This document shows, one piece after another, positions 12,601 through 23,632 of a stretch of 64,000 nucleotides of DNA (within the stretch, counting starts at the first letter, position 1; the number at the start of each line of letters is the position of its first letter). A program made the position numbers and the translations under genes. Under the pieces are notes generated by a model, which searched no databases, had not been told where the DNA came from, and saw only the letters and a list, made by a program, of their open reading frames with translations. Origin of the DNA: Brassica napus (taxonomy: Eukaryota > Streptophyta > Magnoliopsida > Brassicales > Brassicaceae); NCBI RefSeq assembly GCF_020379485.1, contig NC_063438.1:6404835-6468834 (forward strand). The letters are read 5' to 3'.

Positions 12601-13365
12601 GCTTCTCGTTTCAAAAGAAAGATTATATTTTTACGATACACATTGACTCATTGCTTCTCGTTTCACAAGAAAGATCAGATTTTTACGATACCCATTGGCT
12701 CATTGCTTCTCGTTTCACAAGAAAGATAAGATTTTTATGATACCCATTGACTCATTGCTTCTCCTCTCACAAGAAAGATAAGATTTTTATGATACCCATT
12801 GGCTCACCTCATCAAAACAATCAGACCATTCTCTCCTAAGCAAAACGTACACAACAGGTTCACCTTCTTCCTCTTCACCAACCCTCAACACTACTTTCAT
12901 CTCTCTGATCCTCTCCGCAGCGAACCCAAACCTTCCACTTTTCAAAGCTTCCTTCGTTTCCCGCAACGCCTCGCAGACCCCCACGACCGCGCTCACCAAA
13001 CCAAGCGACTCTCTCTTCACCCTCACTTCCTTTGTCTTCTCCCTTATCTCATCAACCACTTCGCGAATCTCTACATCAACCGGACGGTCGGAAACCAATT
13101 GCACGACATCGGATACGTCGTCGGAGATCAGACGAGTCCTGGAGACGGCGTCTTGGCAAGTCGAGAAAAGCTCGGAGAATTCGGAGTGGTGAGAGACGAG
13201 GTAGGACTGGACTTTGGACTTGATCCGGAGGGAATGAGACTCTAGACGGTTTATGAGGAGACGGAGGTCCGGAGCTGATAATGGAGTCGTCGGATCGTTG
13301 AGATCGTGTCCGGAGAGAAGGTCCCGGACGTTGAGAGAATCAAATAACGTGTCGATCTCCGGCAT
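9606..13365 (-). CDS. MIP1: ZW10 homologue / MAG2-interacting protein 1
   Basis: Fourteen exons, high to low: 12808-13365, 12283-12420, 12025-12198, 11744-11905, 11433-11663, 11197-11349, 11017-11109, 10832-10927, 10548-10676, 10390-10467, 10161-10319, 9945-10074, 9761-9843, 9606-9686. They splice in one frame to 754 aa, close to the Arabidopsis protein as I remember it. The start is the ATG at MPEIDTLFDSLNVRDLL; the open frame runs about 20 codons further upstream without an ATG. The N-terminus is helical, as in ZW10/RINT1-type tethers, and the C-terminus reads WRIEDVS. ZW10 (Arabidopsis MIP1, At2g32900) works with MAG2, MIP2 and MIP3 in an NRZ/Dsl1-type complex that tethers Golgi-derived COPI vesicles at the ER. 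Intron 12 appears to use a GC donor (GCAG|GCATGT); all others are GT-AG. Intron 1 carries a 52-bp tandem repeat. Confidence 0.93.
12511..12807. repeat. 52-bp minisatellite in ZW10 intron 1
   Basis: Five full units start at 12511, 12563, 12615, 12667 and 12719, with a partial one at 12771-12807. Each begins AAGAAAGAT and contains CATTGACTCATTGCTTCTC or a close variant. Alternate units share variants (TTATA...ACAC versus CAGA...CCC), suggesting amplification of a dimer. The partial unit ends at the intron 1 donor, so the array grew from the donor-side edge of the intron. Confidence 0.95.
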
Positions 13366-14331
13366 GACGGAGAGACGGTGGTCGGAGGAGGATGAGATGT
13401 TTCCCGATCGTCTTCGCGGTGACACTGGACCTTTATTTGGACTCCATTATTTTCGTTTGAAATTTATATTGGGCTTATCATATAGAATGGTAGGCCCAAA
13501 CCGGTAAACCTTTTGCTGAACCTGGGCCGGATCCGATTCGACTTAAATAGTTGAAGGAGTCCTAAACTAACTACATCAGAAAGTTGGTATTGAACCTGAA
13601 CCAAATTGAAAATCGAGTGAACAAAATATTTGTAGTCGTTTTGTGTAGAAATACTCAATCTAAACCATATTAGTGGGTAGGACTACGCAAATAAACCGAA
13701 CCCGAAAGTACATCGGGTTATACCGGTATTTTAAAGATTTACTAACTTCGATCCAAATTCGATAGAACCCCAACCGGTCTCGAACTGAACTTTCATATAA
13801 TCCGAATGAGGCTGCTTTTGATAAACCCAAAAAACTGAAATCTGATTGGACAAAACCGAAATTCGATTGAGACTCTAAATGCTCAGGCCTATTAGTGGGT
13901 ATCCTACTAACCACTGATTTTAAGCCATATATATCCAAATCTGTCAACCCTATTCGAAAACAAAATTTATTTGAATAGAGTCTGAATCTTTAATTTTAAT
14001 ATATTCAAAAGAACTGATTTAAATTCGAACAAGTAGGAATGACCATGCTTACCTAGTGCTTTAAACGATTTGCAAAGGGGTACTTATTTCGACTAGAAAT
14101 GGTGCATATCGTATCAAATTTTACAGATATTTTATCCATCTGTAGTCTACGTTTGATAGCACTAAACAACTTAACTAAACAATCAATCCGCCTAATCCAG
14201 CTAAACAACCATCAGAATTTCCTTCTGTTCATGCGAATGTTGTTGTGGTAATCATTACTAAACTTATTTCAATTGTCTGTTATTTTGTGTTATGTTGGTT
14301 GGGTTTGATATGTTTTGTTGCTCATATGTAG
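13366..14331. other. ZW10 upstream region with CCGAA-rich repeats
   Basis: Contains the ZW10 promoter/leader and, from about 13500 to 13900, dispersed 'aaccgaacccgaa', 'accggt' and related strings typical of degraded hAT-type elements elsewhere in this window. No complete element ends were found. Confidence 0.4.
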
Positions 14332-14502
14332 ACATGTGGTAATTGTCGCCAAACTGGTCACAACAAACGAAAATGCAAGCTGCCTGCAGTTCCTAAGCCG
14401 CCTCCGCTACCACCAGGAAGACCTTCTAAGAAACCGAAGGCAGTGGGTGCACTCAACAAGACGACGGATGCATTTGGCCAGACAGTAGATGCACGTGACT
14501 AA
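14332..14502 (+). pseudogene. MuDR-type transposase C-terminal fragment (zinc knuckle)
   Basis: After a possible acceptor (ATGTAG|ACATG) a 57-codon frame opens with a CCHC zinc knuckle, C-GN-C-RQTG-H-NKRK-C (C-x2-C-x4-H-x4-C). A proline/lysine-rich stretch and a stop follow. This matches the C-terminal end of plant Mutator-like (MuDR/SWIM) transposases. The catalytic and SWIM parts are not nearby, so it is a remnant. Confidence 0.65.
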
Positions 14503-15025
14503 GACTTATTTTGTTGCAAACTCTTTGTTTTCTTTTCTTGAATTTTGATGTAAACTTGGTTAAGGTCTTGCTAGAACTTTTCTATTTAGGATTTTTTCAG
14601 GTCTTCATAGAACCATCACTACTATGGGTTTCATGTAAACCCGTGGTTGTTCTTCGTAAACTCATTTTTATTTTGATGTTATTTGTTTCCTTGTCTTCTA
14701 TCTTTAAAGCACCGACAACATGTGTTTCTTAAAATGAGATAATCTAAACAATTAAGCAACTCCAAATGACTATCAATAACTTGAGTATAAGTGACAAATA
14801 ATCTTTTCAAATAACAACAGCGAAGGAAAAAAAGTTGACCAAAAGACACCAAAAACTAACGAAACTAAGGACAATAATTTGATCAAAGGACAGCCGCAAC
14901 TAACGACAACTAATTGACCAAAATAAACGAACAATAATTCTAAAACTTAGCTCTAATACTCTCCAAGACACCATTAGTCTCACTTATGTCTTTCTTCATA
15001 TCAAACAAGTCTTGCTTCAGCTCCA

Positions 15026-15452
15026 TCAACTCTTTTTCTTCCATTGCTTGTTTATCAGCCAAGAGTTATCTTCTACAGCTATTTCACCTCTTCTTCCCTC
15101 ATAACTCTTGTCTGTGTTTCCTACTTTTCTCTCACCTGTAGGTTTCCTCTTTGGTACAAAAGCCACTGACGTTGGAAGCTCAACCAGAGGCTCATCTCGG
15201 CTCCTGATCATGTTGAGCAACTCCATGTATGCTTTCCTGTTGGATTCTTCATCAACCTCACCTTCATCAAATTTGTATCGAATGTACTTCGATGGGTTTC
15301 GAACATAATCTGGAACTCCATATGGATGGAGCAGCTGCACTACTCTCTCCTCGGGGGAACTTGTCTCCATCGCAGAATCTCTGTAACCTCCAGTTGAATT
15401 GTCATCTCTAATATCATAACTAAACCGAACACGCTTATCAATCTCTTTCACA
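15026..15452 (-). pseudogene. TSSC4-like gene fragment
   Basis: A single open block of about 141 codons without an ATG at its beginning; it starts at a possible acceptor (TTGTAG|TGTG). The core reads YGVPDYVRNPSKYIRYKFD followed by an acidic and charged stretch. This resembles the C-terminal conserved region of plant TSSC4-like proteins (U5 snRNP assembly factor family). Upstream exons are missing. It sits between Mutator transposase remains and terminal-repeat-like sequence, so it may be a captured host gene fragment. The family call is from memory and moderate. Confidence 0.5.
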
Positions 15453-15773
15453 CTACAATTTAATTGAGAGTGGAAACATCAAAATATAAACCCACAATTA
15501 CCAAATAGCACACGAAATTGAAAACAGAAGATCCAAAATCAAAATATAGAGTTATCTTAACTTACTGAAATAAGAATAAATGAAGAAGATGATCTCCAAA
15601 GGAACTTAGATGAACCCTAATGTTTTTGATTTGGGAATTTTGGTTTCAGATGAAGAAGATATGAAACACGTGACGTTTTTTCAAAAGCCATGAAATGCAG
15701 CGTTTGCACTTAACGACAAAAACTCAGTTTTTAACGTCACTGTAGACGGAGGGACTAAAACATTAAAAAAATA

Positions 15774-15852
15774 TAACTTGAGGGGTTTATATGTTACAAA
15801 CTTACTTGAGGGGTTTTTACCCAAATGAAACTTACTTGAGGGGTTTTTTATG
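15774..15852. repeat. Three short repeats (ACTTGAGGGGTTT), transposon-end-like
   Basis: Three imperfect units of about 26-29 bp share ACTTGAGGGGTTT. This pattern is common at ends of crucifer Mutator-like elements. With the transposase fragment at 14332 and the TSSC4-like fragment at 15026 it suggests a decayed MULE over about 14.2-15.9 kb. The opposite end was not identified. Confidence 0.5.
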
Positions 15853-16159
15853 TTAAAATCCCTTGATAATTTAATAACTTTGAATATTACCAGCCAAAAT
15901 GAAGAAATTCATTTTCTAAATAAGTGATTATTTGGAAGAGAAAATAAGTTCAAAATACTGCAACAGTTAGTTAGCCTTAAGAACAGCGCAAAGTATTACT
16001 CTAAGTACCATTAATAGCAAATTCCATTTCTTGTATAAGCATAAATGTTACAGTAAAACGTAATAATAAAAATACAATAGACAAAGAGCCAAAGCTTTTA
16101 AAAGCAGTTCGACTAATTTATTGTAATCTGTTTTAAACAAGAGAGAAAGAGTCTGATCC

Positions 16160-16358
16160 ATGGCTGCAGCTAGAGAGTTTATCATATGTTGCCTCTTATC
16201 ACTTCTTTTGTGCACTTCTTTCATGCGAGTCGTGTCTAGTGTTGCGGACGTCAGCAGAGGAGGATAATGAGCGGTGTTTGGAGGAGGTCAAAGATGACGA
16301 TGATGATGACGTGGATAATGTTTACAAAGTGATTAACAAGATGAGGATATATGCCTGA
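16160..16358 (+). pseudogene. RALFL17-like secreted peptide gene, copy 1 (frameshifted)
   Basis: The ATG opens a clear signal peptide (MAAAREFIICCLLSLLLCTS...) and then ADVSRGG before a stop at 16265. The original C-terminal part follows in another frame: DNERCLEEV, an acidic D run, then VYKVINKMRIYA to the TGA at 16356. Compared with copy 2, 33 bases of the middle are replaced by one, a net 32-bp deletion that causes the frameshift. The position between ZW10 and BGLU33 matches Arabidopsis RALFL17 (At2g32890), and the sequence fits my memory of that short RALF-like protein. Mature peptides of this family act in the apoplast on receptor kinases; this copy cannot make a full one. Confidence 0.6.
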
Positions 16359-16555
16359 ATCTTGATCATGCATGGTTGCATCAGTTCATTGTATAGTCAT
16401 ACTTTTCTTTTATTTGTTTAAATTTTATTTTCTCAAGTTTGTTTCTTTTTTTTTTTCTGTGGTCGATTCTTCTGTACTCTTTTTTGTAAAAGATTCTTCT
16501 GTATTTTTCTTAATTTAATTATGTCTTTCATCTTAAACTTGAGATAACTACTTTA

Positions 16556-17084
16556 GAGCTTCTCCAACGGCAAGTTCTAGACAATTATATAACCAAATAA
16601 AAATATAGAAAAGGAGGAAAGAGAAATTACTTAGAGCAGCATTAACGGGGCCTCTAAACGCTGCCTCTTCAAGAAAAAAATAATTTAAAATCATGTGGGT
16701 CCCACAATTAATTAAAACTTGCCTCTTCTACCTCTTCCGCAAGAGGCGAGTGTCTGAGGGTTTTGCCATTTTCGCGGGCCCCACTAACACGTGGCGGCCC
16801 GCGATTGGTCTATTTTTAATTTTTTTTTCTTTTTTTTTTAAATCGGATAAAACAAAAAGTTAATAATAAAAAAAAGTTTTAGAACCATGCTCCCCTCCCT
16901 TTGCGTTAATGGTGCTCTTAGGTTCTCTGAACCAATATTTTAACAATTATGTGAGGTTTTCATTATTAGTCAATATTTATGTAAAGCAATTAAAATTAAA
17001 TACACAACCACAACACATTTAAATATAAGTTTTATTTTTTATTTTTAAGAATCTTAAATTTGCATCCCACCGATGGGGTTGCTC
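16556..17084. mobile_element. PIF/Harbinger-type MITE (outer)
   Basis: Flanked by a TTA duplication (16553-16555 and 17085-17087). Ends are GAGCTTCTCCAACGG and, reversed, GAGCAACCCCATCGG. Unit B at about 31915 has the empty site (a single CTTTAGGAAC). The 3-bp TTA target and GAGC-type ends are PIF/Harbinger/Tourist features. It is 529 bp, of which 284 bp is a second MITE. Confidence 0.85.
16634..16917. mobile_element. PIF/Harbinger-type MITE nested in another
   Basis: Inverted ends are GAGCAGCATTAACG and GAGCACCATTAACG, flanked by TTA at 16631-16633 and 16918-16920. It is 284 bp, non-coding, and lies wholly inside the outer MITE, so it inserted later. Confidence 0.9.
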
Positions 17085-19199
17085 TTAGGAACAAAACAGA
17101 ACACATGAAATTAACATTCCGTGATAGTTTTCTTCTTTTTATTATTAGTTCGTGTATGCAGGCAGACTCATGCCCTCACAAAGACACAAATACAATTTTT
17201 TTTCTGAAGACAAAAATACATAGAAAAAAATATATGGAGATCATCACCATGTCAACTTTGTATTCATCGCACACTGCATAGTTTTTTCAATTTTTTTTTG
17301 CCAAATCCATATTATTTAAACTACATAAATATATGATTAGCTGAAGCTTGACGTTAACCGAAAAGATAGTATCAATGATCATATCACTTTCACAATTTCT
17401 TCAGATATCGCTCGCGTAGCTTAGACGCCAGTTATTAGGATCCAAATACTCAGTGTCGAACAGCTTGGGAGCATATCCTTTCTCACGATGGTCTTCGAAG
17501 TAGCATTTGTGGAGAGACTCTTTGGAATCAAGAAACTCGCTTAGCCATTTTCCAGATGACCTCATGTGTCGTTTCAAGTTATCATCGTAATCTACGTAAT
17601 ACAGTCCGAACCTCATTTTATACCCTCTCTCCCACTCGAAGTTGTCCATTAACGACCATATGTAGTAACCCTTTAATCTCACATTGTGCAGCCTGTGAAT
17701 CATCCATCACATGTGTGATATAAAAGTATTTTTCTATGTCTTTAGTTAATTTTTATAAAAGTATTTTTAGTAAGCATATTAGTTAGTGATATATTCGTAT
17801 ATACCTGATGGCTTTACCCATGATTAAGATGTGACTCTTAATAAACTCTTTTCTCCCGTAGTCGTTTGTGGCTTCGGCTACGGTCTTGGTTCCATTGTCG
17901 ATTTCGTCCATCCCTACCAATTTAATTTTAATCAGAATTTTTTTTTACAAAAAAAAAAGCCAACACCATCACAATGTTTAGTGATTACTCAGTCACATAC
18001 ATGCACACATGTGCATATGAGTATGTATTTATATATTGTTAGTTGGGTTACCATTCTCCATAATATAAATTTCTGGATTCTTGTATTCGTCTTGGATATG
18101 TCTCAAGAGATTCATCAAACCCGCTGGATATATCACTATCCCCATTGAAGTTGTCTGCAGATTAAACAAGACATAGTATATAGGTTGTTAACTGATCATT
18201 TTCATTTGTTTTTGTGAATTAAAAGCCATCCACTTTAGTAATTTTGTAAGTGAAATACTTTCGTAGAATTAAAAAAAAAAAAGAAATACTTTCGAAAACC
18301 ATAAAGAAATACTTGACAGATTTTTTCGCAGTCAATTAAAATCCATAATCTACATATAATGTACTCATGTGTAATGTCATACCTTGAGATGTGGTGAATG
18401 GTTTTGCTCAGCTGCAGGAACCAAAAAACACAAATTTTCATATATATAGTAATTTTCATATATATATACTATATATATAGACAAAGCCGTGCGATTAAAG
18501 AATAAATAATAAAATATATTAGTAAAATAAAAATATAAAATAATATAAAGTACTAATATATGAAAACTAAATTAACAAACAAAATAGTAATTATAAAACA
18601 ATAATTAATTTTATTTAGTAAAAAGCACTCATTCTTTCAATGTTTCTTATGCCATACTCAAACAAAAGTAAACTTTTATCAACTTTAATTTTAAAAGTAT
18701 TTCAGAAAATGCATCAAAAACTATAATTTCAATCATTCTAATTACTCTAATTCTTTAATAACTAATAATTAAAAGGGAAAAATGTTGTCAAATAGTTTTA
18801 ATCACGTTTTATAGTAAAATTAGCATACATGGAAAAATTCCCAAAAGAGCATTTATTTAAATATAATGTAAATATATTTCATATTTGAGTTTAAGATTTA
18901 GTTATTAAGGTTTCCGGTTTAGTATTCAGAGAGTGGAGGTGGGATTGAGATTTAAGAATTATATATAATTAGTTTTCTCTATTTTGGAAATTTATATCAG
19001 TAATATTATTTTGAAATAAATTTTTAAAAATGTTTTTTTTTTTGTAAATTTGCCTACTAATCATCTACCTATTTGTTACTTAGTACATTATAACTCAATG
19101 TTTTATTTATCCTAATTACCAAAGTGCTTTCATCATATAAACTATGTTTTATAATTATATTATACTACCATTAATCTTTATATAAGACTAGTACTAGCC

Positions 19200-19560
19200 G
19201 TAGAAAAGCTTTCGACCTAAAACTAATTGGTGATAAGTGGATTGACTCATCTATCTATTTTATATATTACTAATGATCCCTTCCAATTTCCGATGTGAGA
19301 CCTTTGTCTCTAATACGCCTCCTCGAGATGATGGCTCTTTAAGCGTCAATTTCGGAATGCTTGGGCAAGGATCGATGGACCGACTTTGGGTTGGATCAAT
19401 AATGGATCGGGTTGGATTGTTTGGATCGGGCTCTGATACCATGTTAAAATAGATGAGCTTCCAACCTAAAACCAATTAGTTATAAGTAGATTGACTCATC
19501 TATCTTATATATTACTAAGGATCTCTTCTAATTTTCGACGTGGGACCTTTGTCCATAATA
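19200..19560 (-). mobile_element. TRIM (miniature LTR retrotransposon)
   Basis: Two direct repeats of about 115 bp (19200-19312 and 19443-19560) share, for example, TTGACTCATCTATCT and the ACCTTTGTC region. On the minus strand the primer-binding site TGGTATCAGAGC (complement of the initiator-Met tRNA 3' end; plus positions 19430-19441) directly follows the first LTR. A purine-rich GAGGAGGCG precedes the second. The internal domain is about 120 bp and non-coding. It lies in intron 9 of BGLU33 copy A, an intron of only 108 bp in copy B. Confidence 0.85.
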
Positions 19561-21043
19561 CTAAAACTAGGTTATGCCTTATTTTTTGAAAAAAAAATAT
19601 TGCTATCATAGGCGTAAGTTTCTTTTCTTCCTATCGAGGCACTGTTCCGTAAATAGAGAGAACAGATTATTTTATTATGCACAAAAATGAAAATGGATAA
19701 AAAGTACCTGATAATTTTGCGCCTACGTCGTTGGTATAACTAAGCTCCGATGCATTGATATTGGTGAGAGGGGTAGTGAAAAATGCACCATAGTAATTTA
19801 ATCCGACAAAGTCCAAAGATTTTTTTAGTTTCTCAGATTCTTCTTTGGTAAATTCAGGCAATCGGACGTTTACATCTTTTTGCATCACCGTTGGATAATG
19901 TCCATATGTGAGAGGGCGAAGAAACCTGCACATTCGTACGTAGTTAAGAAAGCAATATGTATGTCCAATATCTTATACATAATCAAACATTACATTAATC
20001 AAATCATGAATACATATCAGGGTTGGCAAACAAAATAGAAACGCACCATCCGAGTTGGTACTCGAGGGCGCTCGTCTTGCGTACTCAACATCTTTACCAG
20101 AATTTGGATCTTTAGGTTCGTACCAGTGAGATACCAACACTATTCCAATCTTTCCTCCGTTCTCTTGGCACTATATTTCCAAACGTAGCAAGGAAATCAT
20201 GGAACTATTATTTATAGGGTTTAGGATTATATATATGAAAATTTCTAGCACTAACCTTGACGCATTTTCGGAATTCTTCAACAGCAGCAAGATGAGAAAG
20301 GATCTGGTTATGAGTAACTTTGTAAGGCTCTTCGGATGAATCTCCTGAAGGACATTTGAGGACTTCAAATGGAGAGCACCGTCCTGGCGCTTTCTTGCCT
20401 TTTGAATAACCAGCAACACTATATACCGATGGCTCGTTAAATGTTGCCCAGTTCTTCACCCTATCTCCGAAATTCTCAAAGCAGAATTTCGCAAACTCCC
20501 GGAAATCCTCTCTACATTAAAATTAATTTGTAAGCATTGGTTACAAGAAATAATCAAATAGTTGGAAATTGTTTTTTTTTTTCTTTTTGGCATATAAAAA
20601 TACATTTTGAAGTTTCTTTACATGCAAAATTACTTACACAATTCTTTCGTCTAAAAAACCACCATACTCCACTTCTAGAGCAAATGGGGATTCCCAGTGA
20701 AACAGAGTAATAGAAGGCTGAATCTCTGTTAATTATTATTACAAAATCTTTACTATAAGAGAAGTTGAAATAACTAGGTAAAACCCAGGTTCTAAAACGC
20801 GGCCGCGGACACTGTATACGCGCCGGAAAAGCGGTCGGCGGGACGACACCGCCGCGATTAGAACAGAATCGGTCCAAAAATCGGAATACGAAAAAAAAAA
20901 AAATTTTGCTCAGTATTCGACTAAAATCTAATGTGATGTGTTGGAACTTAGAGACCTTGTTCTGTTTATCGTGTTCAAGTGTAAAAGATAAAAGAAAGTG
21001 TAAAAACGTGCTGTAGAAATGTTCTAAAAATGGCTAACGGCGA

Positions 21044-23632
21044 GGATCAAATTCTATAATGGACCACTTGCATCTGAAAAAATCTATTATGGACCCCTTA
21101 TAATTTGAATTTCTTTTAGAATTAAATTTAATATGAAAAGTCAGCAAAATGTCCATCAAACCTAAAAACTTTAACTTATTTACCAACCCAACCAACTAAA
21201 TCCGAACCCAAACTCAATACCCAAAACCCGGCCCATATTCATTTAACTTTAAATATTTAAAATTATTTTTATCAGTTGTACCAGTTGTACTAGTTGTACA
21301 GTTATATCAGTTGTACAGTTATATCAGTTGTACTAGCAGTACTAATTGTACATTTGAACTAGTTATACAATTTATAATAGCTGTGGCATTGTTGTTTTTA
21401 AATAGAAAGTGTAAAACACCGATTATAATAATATTTGAGTTTTAAGAATTTTTTTCATATCCGACCTGGATTCGTGGTTAAATCAATAGACCCGATACAT
21501 TATACATAATCCGGTTCATATTTAATGAAAAAAAAACGTTAATTAAAAATTAGATAGAGCCCGGTAAAAATCCAAAAACTCACTATTAACCCGCTAAAAA
21601 CACAAAATATCTGATAGTATTTTTTTTAAAAAAATTGATGGAATTACTCATATATTTTTTAACATTACATAAATTTGTGATTCTTTAGAATATTATGAAA
21701 TTTTATTAAGTTATCCAAATAAAAAATGAAAATATAAAAAAGCTTATTGATATGAAAATATTAGTTTATTTTCGTTATTAATAACCTATTATAAGTTTGT
21801 ATTTATAGTTTAGATTTAAAAATTGATCTGGAAGTTGAGTTAAAAAATCCTTAAAAAAGAATGGATCCTTACGATAAATCCCTAAATACTTTGGAAGTTT
21901 CCTTAAAAATCTCAATCACCATAGCGGCTGATCCAATTGAGAAAGCTGATTTAGATAAAAAAAATCTCCAAAATTCACTCTTCCCTGCATGCATGTCTCA
22001 AAGAGCCATCCAACCAACTCTGGATTTTATCAATAGAAATATACTTTCACCGAGAAAACAAAAGATGATGCATAAGCCATCACAAGTCGAAAAAGAATAT
22101 ATTATTTAACAAAATAAATCATTTTAATCAAATAATTTTGTTAAAATTACATTTAATTAGTAAATGATATAAATCAGTAGTTTTAAATGATATATATTTT
22201 TGAATAACTTCTTAAAATATGTTTGATGTTTGTAATGATATAAATCAGTAGTTTTAGGGCTTTTACTAATACTTTCACATGTAAAAATATGTTTGATGTT
22301 TGTAAAGATAAATCAAATATATTCATAAAAGTTATAGTTACATATGTTACGTAAATGATAATCATTAAATTATTTTGTTTTTGTGTCTTTAGCATAAATG
22401 CAGTCACGTAAAACATTGGGAGTGTCGTGCCGATAAATAAAATATTATGTTCTTTGTTTAATCATCAGAAGTAGATGACAAAAAAAAAATCATCAGAAGT
22501 GAAAGTAAGAAAACAAAATAAAAGGTTGAGACTTTATTAAGTAACAAGCCGGATGTATTGACTTTGACAGACTATAAAATCTCATAGATAATTTCATAAG
22601 CTGGTAAGCCAACACTGATCACTTAGCTGCTTTTACTAGACCTGTCATCTTTCATATCTTTTGAGATTATAAGTACTTTACTCTCCAAAACATCTTTAAA
22701 CTTCCTACATTCCACAGAGAGACCATCCAATAGCTGCAGATTTCAATACACATCATAAGTTAAAAACGCAAAAGGCCACTTTAATTTTTATAAGAATTTT
22801 CAGTGAAGTGTTTATCTCGAGAGGCTTAACATCAAAACTCTGACTGATCCCACTCTTATTGAAGATGTATCTTTGACAGAGCTCAGTCTTGGTATAGGAC
22901 CTGAAAAAGCTGTTGATTCAGCTTCCATTTCTCAATACTTAGGCCTTGAAAGCAAGATTTTTCATGCATGTCGAGTATGCTATACTCGTCTTTGACACAA
23001 GGGATCACCAGAGGTCACATAAGAGATGAGGGAAAAGTGACGGATAGAGAACTTAGAGAGGACAAGCTGTGGTGGTGAATCGTAGTGTGGTGAAGGCACA
23101 TGGGTTCAGTGAAGATTTCAAGCTCTGGTCTTGGAAGAGAGAAGGCCACGGTGGATAAAGAGCTTCATCCACGATGCAGATGTCATGGAGTCGAATACAT
23201 GCTGAGCACCGAAGCTGTTGGGATCGCTGGGATCGATGTCTCAATCAGGTTTGGTTGTGGCTCACCAAATCGGCGGAGGAGTTGGAGAATAAAGCTGAGA
23301 AGAGGTTGTGGCATCAGAGCTCAAGATAAAGCAAGGGATGTCACGAGTTTTGACGCCATTTAACATGGTGGATAACAAGCTTCATCTTTGATGCCGATGC
23401 AGTGGAACATGGTTGAAGACGATGAGTAGTAGAAGAAAAGACGCAGAGAATGAGGAAGAAGAAAACCCTACGCCGGCGACCACAATTTTTTTTAATTTTG
23501 TGTTTTTAATTTTATTTTAATTTAGTTTCATTAAGGGTGTTAAAGTAATTTACATGATAGAGGTCCATACAGATTTTTTTTGGATGCTGTAGATTATTTT
23601 TTGACCTTTTGGTCCATATGAGATTTTGGTCC
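21044..23632. mobile_element. Mutator-like element nested in the hAT
   Basis: Flanked by the 9-bp duplication TAACGGCGA (21035-21043 and 23633-23641). Inverted ends are GGATCAAATTCTATAATGGA and GGACCAAAATCTCATATGGA, with more TATGGACC-type matches inside. It is 2589 bp with no transposase. It includes an 82-codon frame (21861-22109) without recognisable domain and an apparent captured gene fragment at 22807-22995. A 9-bp target with long TIRs indicates a MULE; captured coding would make it Pack-MULE-like. Confidence 0.85.
22807..22995 (+). pseudogene. Possible captured exon inside the MULE, unidentified
   Basis: An open block of about 62 codons has protein-like composition (it includes LTDPTLIEDVSLTELSLGIG and QYLGLESKIF) and ends at TGA. 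It has no ATG of its own nearby and I do not recognise the family. The following 23.0-23.5 kb is more GC-rich than the surroundings and may hold further captured exons. Confidence 0.35.

Noticed and set aside
12799..13245. 148-codon plus-strand frame over ZW10 exon 1
   Set aside because: It is the complementary shadow of the minus-strand ZW10 coding exon, with no domain of its own.
21861..22109. 82-codon ATG frame inside the MULE
   Set aside because: No recognisable transposase or host domain. Kept only as a remark within the element.
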